Origin: Nanobdellota archaeon
Lineage (GTDB): Archaea > Nanobdellota > Nanobdellia > SCGC-AAA011-G17 > ARS1403
Direction: 5' to 3'
Assembly (NCBI GenBank): GCA_002688395.1
Contig: NZCU01000010.1
Span: forward strand, 1 to 7,166
DNA length: 7,166 bases
Shown: piece by piece, positions 1-5,453 of the stretch
Position numbering within the stretch: position 1 is the first letter of the stretch
Layout of the letters: every line of letters begins with the position of its first letter
Position numbers and translations under genes: made by a program
Notes under the pieces: model-generated
What the model was told of the DNA's origin: nothing
The model's input: the letters and a program-made list of their open reading frames with translations, nothing else
Database searches by the model: none

Positions 1-281
1 AAAACAAAGAAATAATTCCCAGGAATAAAAATATTAACAGACTCAAAACTTATCTTCTTAGCCCTTTCACCTTGACAATTTCCTCCACTACAATCAAAAC
101 TAGCAGTAGTTACATTCCCAAAAGAATCATTAAACTCTATTAAGTTACTATAAACCTCATTATCACTTGGGATTGCTTTAATAGTTATGGCTCCTCTTTC
201 AATCTCAAAGTCCGCATCATTCAGAGCATAAACAATAGGTAGTATTAACAATAAAACTAAAATTATTAATTTTCTATTCAA
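1..281 (-). CDS. Secreted or surface protein, N-terminal part (runs off left edge)
   Basis: An open frame of about 93 codons without a stop continues past the left edge, so only the N-terminus is visible. It begins with a basic start (NRK) and a hydrophobic run ending in PIVYA, followed by ALND. This is a classical Sec signal peptide, probably cut after VYA. The exported part is polar and looks beta-rich, with two close cysteines (DCSGGNC) and a segment ending in PGNY like the last strands of Ig/CARDB-type surface domains; that domain guess is weak. I chose the TTG at 281-279 because a good ribosome-binding site (GAGGTGA, 288-294) sits 6 bases upstream. An ATG at 287-285 is in frame but touches that site with no spacing; it would add two residues. 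A TATA box at 318-327 suggests its own promoter. The function is not recognised. Confidence 0.75.
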   Translation of the reverse strand, partial: MNRKLIILVLLLILPIVYALNDADFEIERGAITIKAIPSDNEVYSNLIEFNDSFGNVTTASFDCSGGNCQGERAKKISFESVNIFIPGNYFFV

Positions 282-287
282 ATACAT

Positions 288-294
288 TCACCTC
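288..294 (-). promoter_or_regulatory. Ribosome-binding site that decides the start of the left-edge gene
   Basis: GAGGTGA on the minus strand matches the archaeal 16S anti-Shine-Dalgarno sequence well. It lies 6 bases before the TTG at 281-279 but directly abuts the in-frame ATG at 287-285, so normal spacing favours TTG. Confidence 0.6.
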
Positions 295-317
295 TATTCA
301 TTTTACTATCTTTTAGT

Positions 318-327
318 TTTATATAAA
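318..327 (-). promoter_or_regulatory. TATA box for the left-edge secreted gene
   Basis: The minus strand reads CTTTATATAAAA with purine-rich GAAAA-type sequence just upstream, close to the archaeal TATA/BRE consensus. It lies in the 46-52 base gap after the pilin-like gene. Initiation about 26 bases downstream would fall near 296, leaving a short leader that carries the GAGGTGA site. The left-edge gene can therefore be expressed apart from the pilin gene upstream. Confidence 0.55.
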
Positions 328-333
328 GTTTTC

Positions 334-828
334 TTAACATCCTTTAGCCTCCAAAATCTGCTTATTATCACTACAAAAAACCTGCTCTCCATCTAAAACT
401 AACCTAGGAACAATCTCAACATTTTCTATCTTAAAATAATTCTTTCCAAACTCAGTTTCCTCAAATTGTCTCAAAGCTTGAATCTCTTCACTCTCATAAG
501 CTTTCAACTCAGTACCAAACTTAAAAACACTAACCTCATTCCCTTCCTCGCTTTCCTCATACCTCAATTTTAAACTAAAAGCGTCCTTAAAATCAACATT
601 CTTATTATTAGACATCCTAATTACAATAACATCCCCATCACAATAAGCGTCATCAACACTAAAATCAATATCTTGGCAAGCCTGCAATTTATCACTTATC
701 ACAGTGCTCTGCTCCATCACACCCTCACTTTGTCCTTTCACCCAGTTAAATATAACACCTCCAACAACAATTACAATAAGAGCTAATAAAACAACTCCAA
801 TTATTCCACTTATCCCTTTTTTATTCAT
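334..828 (-). CDS. Archaeal pilin/archaellin-like protein with class III signal peptide
   Basis: This 164-residue protein starts MNKKG followed by ISGIIG and an unbroken hydrophobic helix to about residue 28. That is the N-terminal module of archaeal type IV pilins and archaellins. A preflagellin/prepilin peptidase would be expected to cut after Gly5, and the helix would pack into a filament core or stay in the membrane. There is no Glu at mature position 5, as in many archaeal pilins. The remaining roughly 125 residues form one small, probably beta-rich domain with an SNNKNVDF segment and a late IVPRLVLDG segment followed by Cys. Four cysteines (51, 63, 152 and the final residue 164) could form two disulfides. 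The ATG sits in an ATGA overlap with the displaced reading frame of the upstream surface gene, and no Shine-Dalgarno is visible, so translation was probably coupled to that gene. Whether it builds a filament cannot be told: no pilus ATPase or peptidase gene is in the window. Confidence 0.85.
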   Translation of the reverse strand: MNKKGISGIIGVVLLALIVIVVGGVIFNWVKGQSEGVMEQSTVISDKLQACQDIDFSVDDAYCDGDVIVIRMSNNKNVDFKDAFSLKLRYEESEEGNEVSVFKFGTELKAYESEEIQALRQFEETEFGKNYFKIENVEIVPRLVLDGEQVFCSDNKQILEAKGC

Positions 829-961
829 CTTAGTTTTTTATAAAATTTCCAATAAATTATTATTATACCTAACGCAATCAACGGAATTATAATAAATAAA
901 AGAGAGCTTTCAACTTCTTTTTTCCTACAATCAACATCTTCTAAATTTCTACAGTCTCTTT
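825..961 (-). pseudogene. Displaced C-terminal membrane anchor of the Cys-rich secreted gene (-1 frame)
   Basis: Read one base back from the frame of the upstream gene, this stretch encodes a charged, Cys-containing linker (LEDVDCRKKEVE), then about 18 hydrophobic residues (LLFIIIPLIALGIIIIYW, 849-902), then KFYKKLR and TGA at 827-825. A hydrophobic helix followed by a basic tail is the usual stop-transfer anchor of a signal-peptide protein. The segment has no ATG, GTG or TTG before the helix, so it is not an independent gene. The -1 frame is closed by TAA at 962-960 and the 0 frame by TAG at 943-941, so the missing base must lie between them; the AAA (961-959), AAA (948-946) and TTT (945-943) runs are candidates. 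Restoring one base gives 203 residues and an ATGA overlap with the pilin-like start. It could be a true mutation or a sequence error; no canonical slippery heptamer is visible. Confidence 0.75.
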
Positions 962-1435
962 ATACTCACAAATTTCTAAATCTTCATACAATCCGATATT
1001 AGAAATCCTTCCCAAGTATCCCTTTTTTACTCCAAGATCATCACCATCACATTTAACATTAATTTCCATTCCATAAAGATTTACATAATTAATAAAATCA
1101 GCAATAACTCTCCTCTTTCCTTCTGGAAAGGTCACACTTAAAGGAATCTCTTTATCCCCAATAACTAATTTATAACTATTACATTTTTCTTCAACAAAAC
1201 CAAAAAACACATATCTTTTATTTTTTTCTAAAGTCGCAACATTTTCTACAATTAAATTCTCTCCCCCCGCACAAATTTCTCCTTTATCATTACAACTACC
1301 ATACCAAGTTCCATCATTACATTGTAAATTTACTCTTTCTACAGTTCCTGCAACAGGATCAGAAATAGTTTGAGAAACTACAATAGGTACAACTAAGAAT
1401 ACTACTAATAAAATCACTCCTTTTTTAACATACAT
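941..1435 (-). CDS. Cys-rich secreted protein, probably truncated before its membrane anchor
   Basis: This 164-residue frame begins MYVKKG and a hydrophobic run to about residue 20 ending VVSQ, a Sec signal peptide. The mature part has cysteines at 39, 48, 55, 85, 129 and 156. The stretch CNDGTWYGSC (39-48), with another Cys at 55, resembles a Cys-DGT-YGSC motif that I associate with secreted proteins of DPANN archaea; this is recall, not a search. The rest looks beta-rich with no catalytic motif I recognise. There is no Shine-Dalgarno before the ATG, and a TATA-like box about 25 bases upstream points to a leaderless mRNA. The frame stops at TAG 943-941, but the -1 frame continues directly with a transmembrane helix and basic tail (825-961). 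The original product was therefore probably 203 residues, anchored with its body outside. The ORF is real; its C-terminus is doubtful. Confidence 0.75.
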   Translation of the reverse strand: MYVKKGVILLVVFLVVPIVVSQTISDPVAGTVERVNLQCNDGTWYGSCNDKGEICAGGENLIVENVATLEKNKRYVFFGFVEEKCNSYKLVIGDKEIPLSVTFPEGKRRVIADFINYVNLYGMEINVKCDGDDLGVKKGYLGRISNIGLYEDLEICEYKETVEI

Positions 1436-1515
1436 AACAAAACTTTAACATTTAAAATATAAAAACTTTACCAAAAAATATAAAAAGAACCTATACATAT
1501 TTTATAAGTAAAAAG
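1436..1515. promoter_or_regulatory. Divergent promoter region between the surface genes and the ABC exporter
   Basis: These 80 bases are almost all A/T and serve both directions. On the minus strand TTTATATT (1456-1463) is centred about 25 bases before the ATG at 1435, fitting a leaderless transcript. On the plus strand AATATAAAA (1477-1485) is centred about 35 bases before the ATG at 1516, giving a leader of roughly 9 bases without a Shine-Dalgarno. A second plus-strand candidate, CTATACATAT (1491-1500), would fit a nearly leaderless start. The AT richness makes individual boxes uncertain, but a promoter must lie here for each direction. Confidence 0.55.
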
Positions 1516-2454
1516 ATGGTGAATCAGATAGAAATAAAGGACCTCACTAAGAGGTTTGGTAAGCACCTAGTTCTAGATAATGTTAATCTAGTAATTCCTC
1601 AACAAAAAATATATGGAATTATAGGAGAATCAGGATCTGGAAAAACAACTTTATTAAAAACAATTGTAGGTTTCTGGAGAACAGATAAAGGGAAAATTTC
1701 ATTTGAAGGAAGAACTTTAGACAAAGACTCAAAATTCATCAGACAAATAGTCGGCTTTGCCACTCAAGATAATTGTGTATATCCAAAACTAACAGTAACA
1801 GAAAACCTAGAATATTTTGGTTCTCTAAGCAATGTTCCAAGAGCTACATTAAAAAGTAATATAGACAAAGTATTAAAATTCGTTGAGCTAGACTTTGCAA
1901 AAAACGAACTTTCAAAAAATTTATCTGGAGGAATGCAAAGAAGATTAGATATTGCTTGCGCTTTAATCCATAATCCAAGAGTTTTAATTTTAGATGAACC
2001 AACAGAAGATCTAGATCCTTTACTAAGAAGAGATATTATGAAATTAATAAGAAAAATAAATGCAGACTCAACAACAGTTATTATAACTTCACATTTACTA
2101 CATGAAACAGAAGAATTATGTGATGAAATAGCAATCCTCCATCAAGGAAAAGTTATTAAATCAGGCAGCCCAGATCAACTAAGAGATTCATTCTCTAAAG
2201 AAGAGGAAATACATTTAAGATTAGGTTCAAAAAAATATACAGCAATTTCAAATAGATTAAAAAAACACAAGAAAAAAGTATCAAGTGTTAAAGTTGTAGA
2301 TGGAAAATTAGTTGTACATGCAAGGAATGCAGAACCCGTACTTATAGAAATTTTAAGAATGGTAGAACATTCAAGAGACAAATTAATAGAAGTAGATGTA
2401 AGAAAAGCATCTTTGGGTGAAGTATTCGAAAGCCTGGTGAAAAAAAGTGGTTAA
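1516..2454 (+). CDS. ABC transporter ATP-binding protein (ABC-2/CcmA-type exporter)
   Basis: The 312-residue ATPase subunit of an exporter drives the permease encoded next to it by ATP hydrolysis at the inner face of the membrane. All signature parts are present in order: Walker A GESGSGKTT (37-45), Q-loop Gln84 in ATQDN, signature LSGGMQRR (136-143), Walker B VLILDE with catalytic Glu161, a DLDP D-loop (165-168), and switch His193 in TSHLL. One full nucleotide-binding domain ends near residue 225. A C-terminal accessory domain of about 85 residues ends in ASLGEVFESL, like the DUF4162-type tails of drug and ABC-2 exporters. The ATG at 1516 is followed in frame by GTG at 1519, which could also start; no Shine-Dalgarno separates them. 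It overlaps the permease gene by 8 bases, so the two are co-translated. The substrate cannot be read from the sequence. Confidence 0.95.
   Translation: MVNQIEIKDLTKRFGKHLVLDNVNLVIPQQKIYGIIGESGSGKTTLLKTIVGFWRTDKGKISFEGRTLDKDSKFIRQIVGFATQDNCVYPKLTVTENLEYFGSLSNVPRATLKSNIDKVLKFVELDFAKNELSKNLSGGMQRRLDIACALIHNPRVLILDEPTEDLDPLLRRDIMKLIRKINADSTTVIITSHLLHETEELCDEIAILHQGKVIKSGSPDQLRDSFSKEEEIHLRLGSKKYTAISNRLKKHKKKVSSVKVVDGKLVVHARNAEPVLIEILRMVEHSRDKLIEVDVRKASLGEVFESLVKKSG
2436..2440 (+). promoter_or_regulatory. Ribosome-binding site for the GTG start of the permease
   Basis: GGTGA inside the last codons of the ATPase gene lies 6 bases before GTG 2447. This supports the rare start codon and the 8-base overlap as real rather than an artefact of ORF extension. 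Confidence 0.6.
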
Positions 2455-3994
2455 ATTATTAACTATAATAAAGAAAAACTTCAAAATACTTATTAGGTCA
2501 AAAAGTTCAGCATTAATAATTTTAATTGGCCCTTTATTATTAATTTTATTAGTAGGTAGCGCATTCAACACATCAGCATTCTCAAACATAAAAATAGGAA
2601 CTTATTCCAGCGGCTATAATGATTTAACAAATTCTATTTTAGATAAGTTAGAAACAGATAATTATGAAATAATAAAGTTAGAATCCCAAGAAAAATGTAT
2701 TGAAGGTGTTAAAACTTCTTTAATCCATTTATGTACATCCTTTCCCCCCAATTTAGACGCAAACACAGAAGGACAAATAGAATTATATGTTGATCAATCA
2801 AGAATAAATCTAGTATACGCAATAAGAGGTGCAATAGCTTCTAATGTTGCAGAACGTTCTGAAGAATTAAGTAAAGATTTAACTGGTATTATTGTAACTC
2901 AATTATCCCAAGCAAGCGCTAATCTAAAAGAAGAACAAGCTTTATTACTAGGAATAAGAACTAAAAACAATAATTTAAGATCAGATCTAGTTAATATGGA
3001 AGGTTCTTTAATAAATATGAATGTAAATTTCTCAGAAATAAATTTAGTCATATCAGAAATAGCAGCTGAAACCTCAAAACTAAGCGATGATTTAAACCAA
3101 TCTACAAAGTTCGAAGATTTAAATGTCTTAACAAAAGTTCTCGGAGCAGAAATGAAAGATTTCAATGAGTTAACAAATGTTAGATCTGATTTATTAAAAA
3201 CAACAAGTGAATTAAAGAGTGCAATATTATCAACAAATGCAGATGTACAAAAAGTAAAAGACTCTACAGATTTCACAATAAATAGAATAGATGCAATAGC
3301 TGTTAAAGATGTAGACAGCATAGTTAGTCCAATTAAAACAGTAACAAAACCAGTAACAAGTGAGGAATCAACAATCAACTTCTTATTTCCAACATTAATA
3401 ATGATGGTAGTTATGTTCGTTTCAATTTTACTATCTTCAATAACAGTCATAAGAGAAAAAATATCAGCAGCTTACTTTAGAAATTATATAAGTCCAACAA
3501 GCAATGCATTATTTATCTTTGCAACATATGTAACTAATATTTTAATAATAATACTCCAATTAGTGATAGTATTCGGTGTAATGATTTCTATTAATCCAGG
3601 ATTAAGTGGCACTTTAGCAAATGTTTCAGTTGCTTTATTAATTATAACATCAACATTTATTTTACTAGGAATGATAATAGGCTATGTATTCTCCTCAGAA
3701 GAAACAGCCACTATTGGATCTATATCTCTAGGAACAATTTTACTATTTTTCTCAAACACAATAGTTCCTCTAGAAACCTTACCTCAAGGATTTAGACAAT
3801 TAGCAAATTTCAACATATTTGTAATAGGAGAATCTATCCTAAGAAAATTAATCTTATTCGAATCTTCCTTAAAAGGTGTAACAAGAGAACTAGGAATTTT
3901 AGCTATATATATAGCAGCATTTATACTAGTAATCCTAATTATATATAGGGTAAGTTCAGAATTCTATAACATTAAAAAGCACTTAAAAGGATAA
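2447..3994 (+). CDS. ABC-2 type permease with large extracytoplasmic coiled-coil domain
   Basis: The 515-residue membrane subunit is the partner of the ATPase upstream. Predicted helices by eye are one near the N-terminus (21-40) and five in the C-terminal half (about 309-335, 353-380, 393-415, 423-443 and 480-502), the 1+5 layout of the ABC2_membrane_3 superfamily. Between helix 1 and helix 2 lies a soluble domain of about 265 residues that should face outside. Its first part (45-135) is mixed, with Cys84 and Cys96 that might pair. Residues about 135-285 are heptad-like and rich in Leu, Ser, Asn, Glu and Lys, suggesting helical hairpins or coiled coil as in YhgE/Pip-like proteins. Start is GTG, supported by GGTGA 6 bases upstream. 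Other family members move lipids, drugs or polysaccharides or act on surface components; the substrate here is unknown. No strong oligo-T run follows the stop, so readthrough into trpS is possible. Confidence 0.9.
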   Translation: MVKLLTIIKKNFKILIRSKSSALIILIGPLLLILLVGSAFNTSAFSNIKIGTYSSGYNDLTNSILDKLETDNYEIIKLESQEKCIEGVKTSLIHLCTSFPPNLDANTEGQIELYVDQSRINLVYAIRGAIASNVAERSEELSKDLTGIIVTQLSQASANLKEEQALLLGIRTKNNNLRSDLVNMEGSLINMNVNFSEINLVISEIAAETSKLSDDLNQSTKFEDLNVLTKVLGAEMKDFNELTNVRSDLLKTTSELKSAILSTNADVQKVKDSTDFTINRIDAIAVKDVDSIVSPIKTVTKPVTSEESTINFLFPTLIMMVVMFVSILLSSITVIREKISAAYFRNYISPTSNALFIFATYVTNILIIILQLVIVFGVMISINPGLSGTLANVSVALLIITSTFILLGMIIGYVFSSEETATIGSISLGTILLFFSNTIVPLETLPQGFRQLANFNIFVIGESILRKLILFESSLKGVTRELGILAIYIAAFILVILIIYRVSSEFYNIKKHLKG

Positions 3995-3995
3995 G

Positions 3996-4007
3996 ATATT
4001 TATACTT
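3996..4007 (+). promoter_or_regulatory. Promoter (TATA box) for leaderless trpS mRNA
   Basis: ATATTTATACTT lies in the 32-base gap after the permease stop, centred about 26 bases before the ATG at 4027. That is the archaeal spacing from TATA box to start site, so transcription should begin at or next to the A of the ATG. No Shine-Dalgarno is present, which agrees with a leaderless mRNA. Confidence 0.6.
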
Positions 4008-4026
4008 CTTTTAATTAACATAAACC

Positions 4027-5130
4027 ATGAAAGTAACTCCATGGGAAGTATCTGGAAATATTAATTACGACAAACTAATAAAAGATTTTGGAGTAAAACA
4101 TCTCCCAACACAATTACCAAAAAAACTACAAAGCAACATTTTATTCAAAAGAAAAACAATTTTTGCCCATAGAGATTTTGAAATAATTTTAGATTGTATA
4201 AAAAATAGAAAACCGTTTGTAATGATGACTGGTCTAATGCCATCCGGAAAATTCCATCTAGGCCATAGAGTAGTCGCAGATCAAATAATTTTATATCAAA
4301 AATTAGGAGCTAAAATTTACCTAGCTGTTGCAGATACAGAAGCATACAACTCTAGAAATCCAAACTTAGAAGAATTAAAAAAAGTTGCAATAAAAGAATA
4401 CTTAATTAATTATATAGCCTTAGGATTATCTACAAAAAACTTAGATTTTTACTTCCAATCTCAAAGATCTAAAGATGGAGTAAAATCAAATGCTTACTAC
4501 AGTCTAGCAAACTTAGCTTCAAGACACGCAACTTTCAACGAATTTAAATCTATTTATGGTGAAATAGATCCAGGAAAAATGACCTCTTCTTTACTTCAAA
4601 CAGCAGATATGTTACATCCACAACTAAAAGAATTTGAAAATAAACCTTTACCAACAATAATCCCAGTTGGAATTGATCAAGATCCTCATTTAAAAATAGC
4701 AAGAGATATAAGTCAAAGAATTAAAATTTTCAAATTCCAACAATTATCCTCAACATATCATACTTTCCTACCAGGACTTAACTCAGGAAAAATGTCTAGT
4801 TCAGATCCAAATTCATATATTGCTTTAACAGATTCAGCATCAGAAGTTGACACAAAAATAAAAAAATACGCTTTCTCTGGAGGACAAAAAAGTTTAGATG
4901 AGCATAGAAAAAAAGGAGGTAATCCAAATATAGATGTTTCTTTTATTTATCTAAAAACATTCTTTGAACCTAATGATAATAAATTAAAGAAGCTTCATGA
5001 TGATTACTCCTCTGGAAAATTATTAACTTCAGAATTAAAAGCTATAACAGTAAGAAAAATTAATAGTTTCTTAAAAAAACATCAGAAAAAAAGAGAAAAA
5101 GCAAAAAAACAAATAGATAAATTTATCTAG
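4027..5130 (+). CDS. trpS: Tryptophanyl-tRNA synthetase, archaeal type
   Basis: This class I aminoacyl-tRNA synthetase joins tryptophan to tRNA-Trp using ATP in the cytoplasm. The 367 residues contain an N-terminal extension of about 60 residues, then MTGLMPSGKFHLGH, whose HLGH (77-80) is the HIGH motif that binds ATP. These are followed by VADTEAY (101-107) in the amino-acid pocket region, the TrpRS-typical VGIDQDPH with a following RD (214-227), and GKMSSS (254-259), the KMSKS loop. The C-terminal part carries GGNPNIDVSF (298-306) and a YSSGKLLTSELK segment typical of archaeal TrpRS, ending in a Lys-rich helix. Length and motif order are normal, and all catalytic motifs are intact. The DQDPH motif favours TrpRS over the similar TyrRS. 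The A-rich Lys tail doubles as oligo-T on the other strand, and the last 8 bases overlap the convergent small gene. Confidence 0.95.
   Translation: MKVTPWEVSGNINYDKLIKDFGVKHLPTQLPKKLQSNILFKRKTIFAHRDFEIILDCIKNRKPFVMMTGLMPSGKFHLGHRVVADQIILYQKLGAKIYLAVADTEAYNSRNPNLEELKKVAIKEYLINYIALGLSTKNLDFYFQSQRSKDGVKSNAYYSLANLASRHATFNEFKSIYGEIDPGKMTSSLLQTADMLHPQLKEFENKPLPTIIPVGIDQDPHLKIARDISQRIKIFKFQQLSSTYHTFLPGLNSGKMSSSDPNSYIALTDSASEVDTKIKKYAFSGGQKSLDEHRKKGGNPNIDVSFIYLKTFFEPNDNKLKKLHDDYSSGKLLTSELKAITVRKINSFLKKHQKKREKAKKQIDKFI
5073..5109 (-). terminator. Oligo-T terminator of the thermosome operon inside the trpS 3' end
   Basis: On the minus strand, 14-50 bases after the stop of the small gene, there are runs of T7 (5103-5109), T5 (5096-5100), T7 (5086-5092) and T7 (5073-5079). 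Archaeal RNA polymerase ends at such T-runs without a hairpin. The runs come from the AAA-coded lysines at the end of trpS, so the terminator lies within coding sequence of the opposite gene. Confidence 0.55.
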
Positions 5131-5452
5131 TAGTCAACCCACTAGTTTCATCAAGAGGATTAGGAAAGGAAGTTTTTTCTTCGTCAGTTTCTTGATAAGC
5201 TGATGAAGAGTTCAATTCTATCATTTTTTCTAACTCATCTTCTCTATATCTACTCAAAGCATCTGCAACTTCTTCATCTGTAACCCCATGATGATGTTCT
5301 AAATAATCAAGAGCCTTATGATAAGCCGTTACAGTTCTATTTAAAGCCCTAATAAGTTTTCCTTTATTAAATTCTTCACCTAATTGTAAATTAGGCATTT
5401 CAACTTCACCAGCAAATTCTTTAATTCTATCATATAACCCATTTTCACTCAT
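5123..5452 (-). CDS. Small acidic protein of unknown function, directly downstream of the thermosome gene
   Basis: This gene encodes 109 residues starting MSENGLYDRIKEF. It has no signal peptide, membrane segment or family motif I recognise. Residues about 1-78 look helical and charged (LIRALNRTVTAYHKALDYLEHHHGVTDEEVADALSRYREDELEKMIEL), with a three-His run at 58-60. The last 30 residues are Ser/Thr/Glu-rich, contain two prolines, and look disordered. The ATG at 5452 lies one base after the thermosome stop (TAA-A-ATG), pointing to coupled translation; no clear Shine-Dalgarno is seen. A longer in-frame start at 5542 would run 90 bases into the thermosome gene and encode an implausible Met/Cys/His-rich leader made from the GMGM-tail codons read out of frame, so I rejected it. 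The 3' end overlaps trpS by 8 bases tail to tail. Co-transcription suggests, but does not prove, a role linked to protein folding. Confidence 0.8.
   Translation of the reverse strand: MSENGLYDRIKEFAGEVEMPNLQLGEEFNKGKLIRALNRTVTAYHKALDYLEHHHGVTDEEVADALSRYREDELEKMIELNSSSAYQETDEEKTSFPNPLDETSGLTTR
5173..5229 (+). terminator. Possible oligo-T terminators of trpS inside the convergent small gene
   Basis: After the trpS stop at 5130, plus-strand T6 runs occur at 5173-5178 and 5224-5229, both within the antisense of the small gene. They are shorter and more scattered than the minus-strand runs on the trpS side, so the assignment is tentative. Confidence 0.35.
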
Positions 5453-5453
5453 T

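Noticed and set aside
833..844. TTTTATAAAAAA as a TATA box for the pilin-like gene
   Set aside because: It is centred only about 11 bases before the ATG, too close for the usual archaeal spacing, and lies within the displaced anchor coding frame.
704..892. Plus-strand open frame of 62 codons over the start of the pilin-like gene
   Set aside because: It is antisense to the hydrophobic signal helix and its downstream leader; Thr/Pro/Ile-rich antisense of Ile/Val codons, with no ribosome-binding site.
941..961. Programmed -1 ribosomal frameshift joining the two parts of the surface gene
   Set aside because: No X-XXY-YYZ slippery heptamer or clear downstream stem is visible. A true indel or a sequence error in a short A or T run is simpler, though slippage is not excluded.
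2447..2454. Overlap of ATPase and permease genes as a sign of frameshifted fusion
   Set aside because: Both proteins are full length, and GGTGA at the right spacing supports an independent GTG start, so this is ordinary translational coupling.
2175..2589. Two minus-strand open frames of 68 codons across the ATPase-permease junction
   Set aside because: Both lie antisense to well-supported genes and show Phe/Ser/Leu-rich shadow composition.
2899..3450. Minus-strand open frame of 183 codons inside the permease gene
   Set aside because: It is a shadow of the permease ectodomain: Ser/Phe/Lys-rich composition as expected from antisense of Glu/Lys/Leu-rich helices, with no known motif. The plus frame has clear ABC-2 topology.
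4027..5130. Tyrosyl-tRNA synthetase as an alternative identity
   Set aside because: The VGIDQDPH plus RD signature, the long N-terminal extension and the 367-residue length fit archaeal TrpRS better than the shorter archaeal TyrRS.
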